A stretch of 64,000 nucleotides of DNA from JANQEU01 sp965601455 (GTDB taxonomy: Bacteria > Bacteroidota > Bacteroidia > Cytophagales > Cyclobacteriaceae). Positions 25,769 to 34,550 of this stretch are shown here, one piece after another. The first letter of the stretch is position 1, and every line of letters begins with the position of its first letter. The notes beneath the pieces are model-generated. The model ran no database searches, was not told the DNA's origin, and saw only the letters and a program-made list of their open reading frames with translations. The stretch lies in the NCBI GenBank assembly GCA_965601455.1, contig OZ271831.1, positions 3,844,001 through 3,908,000 of the forward strand. Reading direction: 5' to 3'. The position numbers and the translations under genes are program-made.

Positions 25769-27988
25769 ATGCCAGAGAAGAAACAAACCAACAGCAAAGG
25801 CTTTCAAAAGAAAGTCTTTAGATGGGGTGTAGGAAACCGGATAAGTGCCGGGTTCTTTTCCCTGATCATCATTATTGCTATTAGTGGGGTATATACTTCG
25901 ACCACGCTCAATAGTAGTATCCGGACGCTCAACCGGATTTCAGAAGAAGTGAATCCAACACTGGAGCTTCTTAATCAATTTGGTGAAACCATCAAGGATG
26001 CCAAGACCTATACTGTTAACTGGGTCTACGTAAGGACCTACCAGAAAGACAAACAAAACCTTCGGGAAATCCATGCAAGCGTCTACCCGTCTCAGAAGGC
26101 AGATCTATTGGAGGTAATCAATAATAACCCTTCAGATAGTTCACTCGCTACTATTGCCGGTATGATGGACGAGTTTGAGGGCATTTTGGCTGATCAAACT
26201 ACCATAATGGAATCCCTGTCCAGTGCGATAAACTACGAGGATCCAATGATGCTTTTCATTTGTGAGGATCTCGTTGAAAACAGTGTAATACCTACCTCAG
26301 ATGACCTGCTAAGCCAATTAAATGAAGTGATAAGCATTCAAAATGCAGCTTCTGAAGAAACAAAAGCTGGTATGCTAGGTTCGTTTCAGCGCACACAATT
26401 GATTATACTGATCTTTGGTATTGCAGGAGCTCTCCTTGGACTGGTCATATCCATCATTCTGACCAGGGGCATCACAACTCCCGTAAACCGCCTGCACAAT
26501 AAGATCGAACAAATCAGAAAAGGAATTATCCCGGAGGAAATAGAAGACAAATCAAAAGATGAAATTGGTGAAATGAGCCGTGGAATCAACGCCCTAATTA
26601 AGGGATTCCGGTCAACATCTGAATTTGCAAGAGAGATAGGAGTTGGAAACCTGGAAACCGACTACGAGGCCCTCAGTGAAGACGATGTCCTGGGTCATTC
26701 ACTTCTATCCATGCGAGATAATCTTAAAAAGGTATTAGGTGAGACTAACACAGTAGTCAGACAGGCCGGTGAAGAAGGTCAACTTGAGTCCAGGATTGAT
26801 TTAGCCGGGAAGACAGGGGCTTGGCACAAATTGGGCCAGGCAATAAACAACCTGCTCAACTCTATTGTCACTCCGATCATGGAGGTCAACAGAATCATGA
26901 ATCATATTGCACAGGGAGATCTAAGCCACAATTACGAATCTGAGGCAAAAGGAGAAATTCAGACTCTTGTGACCAATATGAACATGGCAATTGAAAATCT
27001 TAATGCACTTCTTCATAGCATAGCCGAAAATGCAGGCATCGTGGGCGAATCCTCCACGGAGATGCTTAACGGCAGCGCCGAGATGAGTGCGAATACTGGT
27101 GAAATTGCTTCCGCAATCAGTCAAATGAGTATCGGAGCACAGAACCAGGTTGGTAAAGTGGACGAATCGTCGAGTTTTGTTGAGGCCATTGGAAATTCAT
27201 CTAGAGAGATGGAATCCAAAGCAACATCAATTAAAGATGCTGCCAGCTCCAGTGTGGAAAGTAGTGAGAAAGGCAAGGAGCGAGTAGAAAATGTTGTGGC
27301 AAATATGGAAGAGATTTCATTTGCGGCCTCAAAAACTCACGAGTCGATATCCATTCTGACTGAAAGATCAGGAGAAATTGAAAGAGTCCTAGGTGTCATT
27401 ACTGACATCTCTTCTCAGACCAACCTACTTGCCTTGAACGCGGCTATCGAAGCGGCACAGGCCGGCGATGCCGGTAGAGGTTTCGCAGTGGTTGCGGAGG
27501 AAATCAGGAAACTGGCAGAGGACTCAAGAAAATCAGCGAAAGAAATTGAGAAACTGGTAGGCGACGTACAAAGTGATACAAAAGAAGCCAGCAACGCCAT
27601 CGAAACTATGAACAATAGTGTTTCCATTGGTAGTACAGCTTCGAAGGAAGCGGCAGAGGCCTTTAATGAAATCCTGCAGTCTACAAGCGAAACACTGGAG
27701 CTTTCAGAAGAGATCGTTTCCAGTGCTAAACAGCAAATTGATAACTCAAATAATATTGCAAGCATCACGGAAAGCATCGTGGTGATCGCCGAACAGACGG
27801 CTACCGGAACTGAGGAGATTGCAAGCTCAGCCTCCGAATTATCCAACGGTATGCAGAACTATAACACCAAGTCCAAGCAGTTAACGATGGTCGCATCGTC
27901 CTTGAACGAAAGTGTATCCAAGTTCAAGCTGTCTACTTCACAGAAAGAAGTGAATGGTCAGGAACTTGATGAATTTGAATTAGTATAA
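25769..27988 (+). CDS. Methyl-accepting chemotaxis protein with several HAMP-like units
   Basis: A chemoreceptor of about 739 residues. The frame is open from 25514, but that would start inside the Fe-S carrier gene and cross its terminator, so the ATG at 25769 (MPEKKQTNSKGF) is chosen. Membrane helix 1 is at about 25-45 and helix 2 at about 208-232, enclosing a 160-residue helical periplasmic sensor. After helix 2 come a canonical HAMP and one or two further HAMP-like units (SIVTPIMEVNRIMNHIAQGD). The signalling hairpin tip is clear (SSQTNLLALNAAIEAAQAGD, then GRGFAVVAEEIRKLAEDS). It probably signals to a CheA/gliding or other output system. It is followed at 30 bp by the yfiR-like gene. Confidence 0.93.
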   Translation: MPEKKQTNSKGFQKKVFRWGVGNRISAGFFSLIIIIAISGVYTSTTLNSSIRTLNRISEEVNPTLELLNQFGETIKDAKTYTVNWVYVRTYQKDKQNLREIHASVYPSQKADLLEVINNNPSDSSLATIAGMMDEFEGILADQTTIMESLSSAINYEDPMMLFICEDLVENSVIPTSDDLLSQLNEVISIQNAASEETKAGMLGSFQRTQLIILIFGIAGALLGLVISIILTRGITTPVNRLHNKIEQIRKGIIPEEIEDKSKDEIGEMSRGINALIKGFRSTSEFAREIGVGNLETDYEALSEDDVLGHSLLSMRDNLKKVLGETNTVVRQAGEEGQLESRIDLAGKTGAWHKLGQAINNLLNSIVTPIMEVNRIMNHIAQGDLSHNYESEAKGEIQTLVTNMNMAIENLNALLHSIAENAGIVGESSTEMLNGSAEMSANTGEIASAISQMSIGAQNQVGKVDESSSFVEAIGNSSREMESKATSIKDAASSSVESSEKGKERVENVVANMEEISFAASKTHESISILTERSGEIERVLGVITDISSQTNLLALNAAIEAAQAGDAGRGFAVVAEEIRKLAEDSRKSAKEIEKLVGDVQSDTKEASNAIETMNNSVSIGSTASKEAAEAFNEILQSTSETLELSEEIVSSAKQQIDNSNNIASITESIVVIAEQTATGTEEIASSASELSNGMQNYNTKSKQLTMVASSLNESVSKFKLSTSQKEVNGQELDEFELV

Positions 27989-28021
27989 GAAAACCATCCA
28001 GATTTAAACTGTTAAAATAAA

Positions 28022-28510
28022 ATGCAACGAAAACTCTTAATAGTCAGTCTTTTTGCCCTCCTGTCAACGCAGTTTGTAAATGCGCAGGAAGCAAAATTTA
28101 AGGCGCTGTTTCTGATGAAGTTTTGCGAATACATTGAATGGCCAAACGGAAACTCCAATCTAGTTATTGGGGTGATGGGAGGAAACGATGTGAACGGAGA
28201 ACTCCAGGCTTTTGCAGCGCAGAAGTCAAACGTCCAGGTAGTGGACGTAAAAACTAGTGAAGATGCAGCGAAATGCAACATTGTATTCGTCGCTGGTAAC
28301 ATGTCTAAAAATGTTAGTAGCGTAGCGCAAACCATAGGTAAGAATAGTACTCTACTAGTTGCCGACGACGACAAAAAGGTCAAAGAAGGTGCGGATATCG
28401 GCTTTTACCTTGAGGATAACAAACTACGTTTTGTAATCAAGAAAGCCAATATCGAATCCAAGAATATGCTACCTAGCTCAAAGCTTCTGGCGCTGGGTAA
28501 GGCTATCTAA
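28022..28510 (+). CDS. YfiR family (DUF4154) periplasmic protein
   Basis: A 162-residue exported protein with a signal peptide ending at FVNAQ. The domain opens with AKFKALFLMKFCEYIEWPN, the hallmark of the YfiR/DUF4154 family, and ends SSKLLALGKAI. In Pseudomonas aeruginosa YfiR is a periplasmic repressor of the diguanylate cyclase YfiN, and many other homologues are encoded beside TonB receptors or sensory proteins. Here a chemoreceptor precedes it and two TonB receptors follow in the same direction with short gaps, so YfiR may regulate the receptor's periplasmic domain. No YfiN-like gene is nearby. Only one Cys pair (Cys39, Cys84 region) is available for redox control. Confidence 0.88.
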   Translation: MQRKLLIVSLFALLSTQFVNAQEAKFKALFLMKFCEYIEWPNGNSNLVIGVMGGNDVNGELQAFAAQKSNVQVVDVKTSEDAAKCNIVFVAGNMSKNVSSVAQTIGKNSTLLVADDDKKVKEGADIGFYLEDNKLRFVIKKANIESKNMLPSSKLLALGKAI

Positions 28511-28590
28511 AATCAAGTACAAATATCAACTTCTAAAACAGGCCTAATGGCCTGAACGGTAGCCCTTTGCCTAAAAAACCAATCAAAATT

Positions 28591-30630
28591 ATGAAAAAGC
28601 TCATTACACTTTTAGCTCTAATTGCCTGGGTTTCTTTCGAATCCCAAGCCCAAGAGGTCAACTCAGACGATATGTTTGACCTTACCCTGGAGGAACTAAT
28701 GAATATATCAGTAGAGTCTTCAACCAAGTCTCAAATGAACATTCAAAGAGCCCCCTCAGTGATCAGGGTTTATACACAGGAAGATTTTCAGAAATTCGGT
28801 TTCGTAGATCTCCAGGATGTTCTTATGTCCATTCCAGGAACTCAAATTCAACAATACAGAGCTGGACATCAGCTTACATGGATTCGGGGAGTACAAGCAC
28901 GATATAATAATAAAGTGCTCTTACTCATTGATGGTGTTCCTATGAGAGACAGTTACTATGGAAATTTTAATATTGATGAGATGATCCCGATCGAAATGAT
29001 CGAAAGAGTAGAGGTTATTAATGGACCAGGTTCAGTACTATACGGAGCCAACAGTTTCTCAGGAGTTATAAGCGTAAAAACTAAAGACGCTGGAAAACAA
29101 GTAGGCGTTGATTACGGATCCTTTAACAGCATTTCCGCTCACGGTGAATTCAGTACTGGAGGCCTCTATGGTCATGCAGGGGCATTTTCTACCAATGGTT
29201 TTGAACCAGAACTTAAGTCTAATGGACTTGCCAGAGACATTCCGCAGAATGGTCAGAATGTTTATGGCTATCTGAAATACAAATCAGAAGACCTTCAGGC
29301 AACCTTTGGTGTGATGGACTACGAGTATAACTACAAATACCGATCAACAGATAAGGATTATTCCTTCGAAAGAATGCCGATTTTTGGATCACTCAAATAC
29401 GGATTAGATGTCGGTGAGAATGGAAGACTTAATGCAAACGCGTATATAAACGAGTTTAAGTTCACACGAAACAAAATCAAATTCCTTAACGATGTCACTG
29501 ATACACTTAAGGAAATGTCTACAAATCCACTTGACACCCGCATCATTGGAACTGACATAGAGTTCTCTCAAATCGCGGGAAATCATAATATTATTGCTGG
29601 CTTGTCACTTCAGCGCGACATGGCTGTCAATGTAAAGGAAGTAATCACTTTCGATGAAGGTGATGAAGTAAGAGTGGTCGAGCAAACCCTCCTGGATAAC
29701 AACATTGCCAGGGACTTCACCGGTCTATTCGTGCAAGACGTATGGAACGTAAGTTCTAACTGGAGTTTAACCGGAGGATTGAGGTATGATATCTTGTCTG
29801 ATTTCGACAATCAATTCAATTACCGACTAGGTATTACCGGAAACCTGACGTCAAACATCTACACAAAACTTTTGTATGGAACGGCTTACAGAGTACCAGC
29901 CTATCGAGAATACATCGATGCAGAGGCACCGAATGCTAATTTGACACCAGAGAATCTAGCTACTGGTGAATTCCAAATCGGCTATTTGATGGATAGAGCC
30001 GACATCAACATAACATTATATAACAACAACTATTCTGATTTCATATCGGAGATTGTCGTTGATTCAATCTTTGAAGACGGCGCATTCAGAGTCGTGGATG
30101 ATGAAATGGCCTTTAACTTTAATTCAAGAAACATTACCGGAATCGAGCTTAACTCCAGGTTAAAACCTACAGATAGACTTACGCTGGACGGAGGTATTTC
30201 ATTCCTGCTAAGTGCCACTTCAGAGTTTGGTAACCTGGACGCTAGTGTTTATACCAACGATGTAGTACCACAGGGTAAAGTAGATATCGATTTCCTTAGT
30301 AATACCACAGGATATATTCTTTTCAACTACCAGTTGAACGATCGTTACAATGTAGGCTTTAACACGTACTACTTCAGTGACAGAGGTGTGCCTTCCAACT
30401 ATCAGGACGACGTACCGGCAGCTAATAGAAATTTAGATAACGCAAATGGTTTCCTGAAGACTGATGTTGTGGTAAATGCCAATCCTTTTGGAAATATGAT
30501 CTTCAACCTGAAGTTAGCTAATGTATTTAATAACCAGTTTTACAGCCCTCCCTTCGGTGGTAGCGATGGCTTCGATGCTGAATGGCCAGGCTTCAATTTC
30601 AGGCTTGCAGCCGTCTATCGATTCAATTAA
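28591..30630 (+). CDS. TonB-dependent outer-membrane receptor
   Basis: A TonB-dependent receptor of about 679 residues. The ATG at 28591 gives a clear signal peptide (MKKLITLLALIAWVSF ending SQAQ); a TTG at 28567 is disfavoured. The mature start carries the short box FDLTLEELMNISVESSTKS, then the plug (VIRVYTQEDFQKFGFVDLQD through RVEVINGPGSVLYGANSFSG) and a 22-strand-type barrel ending in VYRFN. There is no carboxypeptidase-like N-terminal domain and no SusD partner, so it resembles siderophore, cobalamin or peptide receptors more than SusC. It lies 80 bp after the YfiR gene. The substrate is unknown. Confidence 0.93.
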   Translation: MKKLITLLALIAWVSFESQAQEVNSDDMFDLTLEELMNISVESSTKSQMNIQRAPSVIRVYTQEDFQKFGFVDLQDVLMSIPGTQIQQYRAGHQLTWIRGVQARYNNKVLLLIDGVPMRDSYYGNFNIDEMIPIEMIERVEVINGPGSVLYGANSFSGVISVKTKDAGKQVGVDYGSFNSISAHGEFSTGGLYGHAGAFSTNGFEPELKSNGLARDIPQNGQNVYGYLKYKSEDLQATFGVMDYEYNYKYRSTDKDYSFERMPIFGSLKYGLDVGENGRLNANAYINEFKFTRNKIKFLNDVTDTLKEMSTNPLDTRIIGTDIEFSQIAGNHNIIAGLSLQRDMAVNVKEVITFDEGDEVRVVEQTLLDNNIARDFTGLFVQDVWNVSSNWSLTGGLRYDILSDFDNQFNYRLGITGNLTSNIYTKLLYGTAYRVPAYREYIDAEAPNANLTPENLATGEFQIGYLMDRADINITLYNNNYSDFISEIVVDSIFEDGAFRVVDDEMAFNFNSRNITGIELNSRLKPTDRLTLDGGISFLLSATSEFGNLDASVYTNDVVPQGKVDIDFLSNTTGYILFNYQLNDRYNVGFNTYYFSDRGVPSNYQDDVPAANRNLDNANGFLKTDVVVNANPFGNMIFNLKLANVFNNQFYSPPFGGSDGFDAEWPGFNFRLAAVYRFN

Positions 30631-30737
30631 GGAATCAATAATTACATAACAAGAAAAAGAAAAAGACAAATAAATTAAGGGCTCCTGGTCACTGACCGAT
30701 CATACCAGGTATCCCAACCATTAACTCATAAATTATC

Positions 30738-33152
30738 ATGAACACGCATTTAAAAGCGGCATTGTCAGTAGTGCTAGCTGCATGGATGACTAGTGCCTTT
30801 GCTCAGGAAGATGGAGACGTTTTATCTCTGTCCTTAGAAGACCTAATGGGAATGGAAATCACTTCTGTTTCGAAGAAGTCTGAGAGATTGCAGGACGTAG
30901 CTTCTTCAATCTACGTATTCACGTCAGAAGACCTGATGAAAACGGGAGCCACTTCCCTACATGAGGTACTTAGAAATGTACCCGGGTACTGGGGAACACA
31001 GGACGAGTACTCTTCGGTTGAACTGTCTGTTCGCAATTCCAGAACAGCAAACAACATCAACGGAACGGTATTGTTTTTACTTGATGGAACCCCCATGCAG
31101 GATCTCATGTCCTCATCGTTCAACTTCAGAAACTTCGACCTGCCTTTGGATGAGATCGATCGTATCGAGGTTATCAGAGGATCAGGAGGAACTATCTACG
31201 GTGCAAACTCTGCAACTGGTGTAATCAACATCTTTACCAAGAATCCTGAAAAGTATGACGGCATTAATGTTAGAGCTGAAGGTGCAACACCAGGATACCT
31301 TTCTGTAAGTGCGAGAGCAGGTGGAAAAGTAGGTGAAAACCTTTCAATCTCAGGCTACGGAAAAGTGAGAAATTTCACGGGTTTCGATTCCTTCGCAGGA
31401 AAAAATGACAATGGAGAATCGCTTGGAATCAATTCCAGATTCACGGAGGATTATGAAACTACATCGATGATCAGTACGGGTCTGAAAGCTGTTTACAACT
31501 TTAACGAGAACGCAAAGTTCTCCGTTAACACGCACTTCAACACGTTACAGACCGTAGATTATACTTCTACTTATGAAGATGACGCGTTGGACATTTTCAC
31601 AGCTACAATTGTTGGCGACCAGTTATTCCAAAATGACATCAACGATCGCCGGTTTGTAGGAAACATTCGATTTGATCAGAACTTTGGTGAAAATCATAGT
31701 TTGTTCGCGAGGGTCTCAACCAATAGTGAAAATGCTTTCAACCGTCTCGGCGGTGGTTTTTACACCAACAATACATTCTACGATTTTGAAATCCAGGATA
31801 ATATTGGCCTCGGTTCATTCAACGACTTAAGTTTCGGATTTAATTACCGAATTGTTCAGTTCGATATCTATGATATCAATTCAAATACGGTAATCAATTT
31901 TACTGATCCTCAGGCGCAGGAATCCCTAACCGGAGCATTTGTACAGGATCGTGTTCGATTGCTAGATGATAAATTGAATATCACACTTGGTATGAAAACA
32001 GAAAACTTCTCGCTGGTTAATGATAAGTACTATTGGTCACCAATGGCTAAGGTATCATTCATACCCACAAGCAACCTGACTCTATGGGGTGGATTTACCC
32101 AATCGTACACAACTCCGGGTTTCAGTAACACAAATATTGAGCTCTTCCTGTTCCAAACGGCTCCAAGAGAAACATGGTTAGCAGCAGCTCAGTTTGGAGT
32201 CTATGATGCATTTTATGATACCTACCTTGAAATAGCAGAAGGACAAACAAGTACCCCTGAAGAGGCCGCAGCACTGGCCGATCAGTTAACAACTGATTTC
32301 CTTTCTAGTTCGCTGGCTACGGATCTTATTAACTCAACTGCTGATGGCCTTGAAAGAAGCAATCCGAATTATGCGGTAAGAAATGGATCTAACACAGTTC
32401 CAACAAAATATCAAGCGTTTGAATTTGGTGCAAGAACCAGTGTAAGTAATATCCTGACCGTGGAAACAAACCTTTTCTACAACATCATTTCCGATGGAAT
32501 CGCTACACAGAGTTTCGATGAAGTTTCTGAATACCTTGAATCTCCCTTACAGCCAGGAAGGTTAGCTTTGTACTATCAGTACGGAAACTATGTTCAGGGA
32601 ATAAGCCAGGGAGCTGAGTCAATGATCAGATGGATCCCTTCGTCAAGATTGAATTTCGAATTTTCGCATACCTGGGTTGAAACTTCGTGGGAATACCAGG
32701 AAAACCCTGACTTCGACATCAACAACAGGCATCTCCTTTCTGAAGAGGAGCTGGATCGTACACCTGGTACACCTTATACTCCAAAGCATGTGTTCCGATT
32801 CAGAGGTATAGCTGATCTTGGTAATAATCTGAATGTAAGCGCTACATTCATCCAGTCAGGCAAATTTGCCACTGAATCACGATACCGTTTCGATGAGGAG
32901 AGATACGAAAATATTATTGGCAGCAGGTTGGAAGCGACTCCTTCTACTCTTATCGCCAAGAACACTACTCGTACAATCTTAAGTCTACGAGTAGAAAAGG
33001 GCTTAATGGATAACAAACTTTCTGTTTATGCTTTTGGAAATGACCTTCTTAACGATGGAATTTTCGAAAGAACTAACCAGGTTTTCAACACCACTGTTAG
33101 TCAAATAGGCAGAATGTACGGCATTGGCTTGAACTACCAATTGGGAAATTAG
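30738..33152 (+). CDS. TonB-dependent outer-membrane receptor, second copy
   Basis: An 804-residue TonB-dependent receptor with signal peptide (ending TSAFAQ), an N-terminal LSLEDLMGMEITSVSKKSE box like that of its neighbour, a plug domain (SIYVFTSEDLMKTGATSLHE, RIEVIRGSGGTIYGANSATG) and a long beta-barrel. A hydrophilic loop around residues 490-540 with Ala/Thr/Glu-rich sequence is longer than in the upstream receptor and may be an extracellular lid. Plug similarity suggests that the two receptors arose by duplication and later diverged. A strong terminator follows. The ligand is unknown. Confidence 0.92.
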   Translation: MNTHLKAALSVVLAAWMTSAFAQEDGDVLSLSLEDLMGMEITSVSKKSERLQDVASSIYVFTSEDLMKTGATSLHEVLRNVPGYWGTQDEYSSVELSVRNSRTANNINGTVLFLLDGTPMQDLMSSSFNFRNFDLPLDEIDRIEVIRGSGGTIYGANSATGVINIFTKNPEKYDGINVRAEGATPGYLSVSARAGGKVGENLSISGYGKVRNFTGFDSFAGKNDNGESLGINSRFTEDYETTSMISTGLKAVYNFNENAKFSVNTHFNTLQTVDYTSTYEDDALDIFTATIVGDQLFQNDINDRRFVGNIRFDQNFGENHSLFARVSTNSENAFNRLGGGFYTNNTFYDFEIQDNIGLGSFNDLSFGFNYRIVQFDIYDINSNTVINFTDPQAQESLTGAFVQDRVRLLDDKLNITLGMKTENFSLVNDKYYWSPMAKVSFIPTSNLTLWGGFTQSYTTPGFSNTNIELFLFQTAPRETWLAAAQFGVYDAFYDTYLEIAEGQTSTPEEAAALADQLTTDFLSSSLATDLINSTADGLERSNPNYAVRNGSNTVPTKYQAFEFGARTSVSNILTVETNLFYNIISDGIATQSFDEVSEYLESPLQPGRLALYYQYGNYVQGISQGAESMIRWIPSSRLNFEFSHTWVETSWEYQENPDFDINNRHLLSEEELDRTPGTPYTPKHVFRFRGIADLGNNLNVSATFIQSGKFATESRYRFDEERYENIIGSRLEATPSTLIAKNTTRTILSLRVEKGLMDNKLSVYAFGNDLLNDGIFERTNQVFNTTVSQIGRMYGIGLNYQLGN

Positions 33153-33178
33153 ATACTGTGTTAATTTGGGTTTGATGG

Positions 33179-33207
33179 GGCCGTCCTCTGATTCGTCAGA
33201 GGCGGCT
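33179..33207 (+). terminator. Intrinsic terminator after the second TonB receptor
   Basis: Stem GGCCG-(bulge T)-CCTCTGA / TCAGAGG-CGGCT with a TTCG tetraloop, then a CTCTTTTTTT run. It separates the plus-strand receptor from the converging siroheme operon. Confidence 0.88.
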
Positions 33208-33213
33208 CTTTTT

Positions 33214-33801
33214 TTATTCTTCCTTCTCCAACAGAACCTTCGTAATTCTGTTCAATTCATTTACTTTTTCAAAGAATCCCCCCTTTAGTTGGTCCCGAAT
33301 GCCTTTAAGGTTCTGAAGCAACTCATCGGTATCTTCCGGAAGCTCTTCTTCCAGCATCTCTCGAAATCGTTTGGCAAAAGTGGGAGACTTCCCATTTGTA
33401 CTGATACCAATTTTCAAATCGCCTTTCTTTACCGTGGATCCAAGATAGAAATCACACAAGCCCGGTGTGTCAGCCACATTCGTTAATATGTTCCGGTCTG
33501 AAGCTAATTTTTTGAACTGCTTATGCAATTCCGGATTATCTGTTGCCAGTAACAACAAGTCAATACCATCCAGGTCCTCATGCTTTACTGCTCTCTTCAT
33601 TAATTTAATTGTATGATGACGACTCGAAAGGTCCTGGATCTCTTCCCTGATCTCCGGTGCAATTATCGTCACCTTAGCACACGGGTCATTCTTAAGAAGT
33701 GCCTCTAGCTTTTCTAATCCTACATTTCCACCACCTACCAAAAGGATCTGGATCTGATCTAATTTCATGAAGACCGGAAATAACGAGTTACCCTGAATCA
33801 T
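33214..33801 (-). CDS. Precorrin-2 dehydrogenase / sirohydrochlorin ferrochelatase (Met8/CysG-N type)
   Basis: A 195-residue protein with NAD-binding motif ILLVGGGNVGLEKLEAL (residues about 18-34) and the family stretch LLLLATDNPELHKQF, NVADTPGLCDFYLGSTVKKGDLKIGISTNGKSPTFAKRFRE that bears the putative active-site Asp. It oxidises precorrin-2 to sirohydrochlorin and may insert Fe to give siroheme. The 4-bp overlap with cobA and the position at the end of the sulfite reductase operon fit siroheme supply for that reductase. It lacks the C-terminal methyltransferase of full-length CysG, which is encoded separately by the upstream gene. Confidence 0.92.
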   Translation of the reverse strand: MIQGNSLFPVFMKLDQIQILLVGGGNVGLEKLEALLKNDPCAKVTIIAPEIREEIQDLSSRHHTIKLMKRAVKHEDLDGIDLLLLATDNPELHKQFKKLASDRNILTNVADTPGLCDFYLGSTVKKGDLKIGISTNGKSPTFAKRFREMLEEELPEDTDELLQNLKGIRDQLKGGFFEKVNELNRITKVLLEKEE

Positions 33802-34550
33802 GCTACTTCTTTTGATAACATGGAAATTACCTCACTCGAAAATGCGTGTTTAGCCCCTTCTCCGAAAATCAAAAGTGCTGGTGCCCGTGTTTCTGAAGCT
33901 TTCGATTCCTCAACAATAGAGTCCACAGTGCCCTTAACTAAAGTACTATTCCGCAGAGAACCGCTACCGATGATGGCAACAGGAAGGTCCCCTCTCCCTT
34001 CATTTTTGAAGCGCTCGACAATCTGCGGAAGCTTCTTATACCCCATGAAGATTACAGTAGTGGCTGAATACTTGGCCGCTAAGTCTATGTCTCCACTCAG
34101 GGTACCTTTTGAGGTAGTTGCTGTGACCACAGAAAAGCTCTGATTTATGCCACGGCATGTGAGCGGTATCCCGAAAAGTCCTGGAAGCATGAGACTGCTA
34201 ATTCCTATCACAACCTCCGTTTCAATACCATGGGACTGAGCATATTCTATTTCCTCAAATCCACGAGCAAAAACAAAAGGGTCACCTCCTTTTAACCGAA
34301 CGACGTGGCCATGCTGATGGGCATTTTCCACGATCAATTGATGAATAGTATCTTGTGATACACTTGCCTGACCGGCGCGCTTCCCAACAGGAATGTGATG
34401 AGCATCGGGTGCATGAGATAATAAATCAGGATGAGTTAATGCATCGTACAACACAACATCGGCTGATTGCAAAGCCTTTATTCCTTTAAGGGTGATGAGG
34501 TCCGGGTCCCCCGGACCTGCACCAACTAATGTCAACTTCGGATAAATCAT
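33798..34550 (-). CDS. cobA: Uroporphyrinogen-III C-methyltransferase
   Basis: A 250-residue SAM-dependent methyltransferase (SUMT) that makes precorrin-2 from uroporphyrinogen III. Family motifs are TLVGAGPGDPDLITLKG at the N-terminus, VVRLKGGDPFVFARGFEE (residues about 80-97) and PLTCRGINQSFSVVTA. The length is normal for the single-domain enzyme. It overlaps both operon neighbours by 4 bp, so translation is coupled from the sulfite reductase through to the dehydrogenase/chelatase. Its substrate SAM is also the ligand of the riboswitch in the operon leader, which suits product-based control. Confidence 0.95.
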   Translation of the reverse strand: MIYPKLTLVGAGPGDPDLITLKGIKALQSADVVLYDALTHPDLLSHAPDAHHIPVGKRAGQASVSQDTIHQLIVENAHQHGHVVRLKGGDPFVFARGFEEIEYAQSHGIETEVVIGISSLMLPGLFGIPLTCRGINQSFSVVTATTSKGTLSGDIDLAAKYSATTVIFMGYKKLPQIVERFKNEGRGDLPVAIIGSGSLRNSTLVKGTVDSIVEESKASETRAPALLIFGEGAKHAFSSEVISMLSKEVA

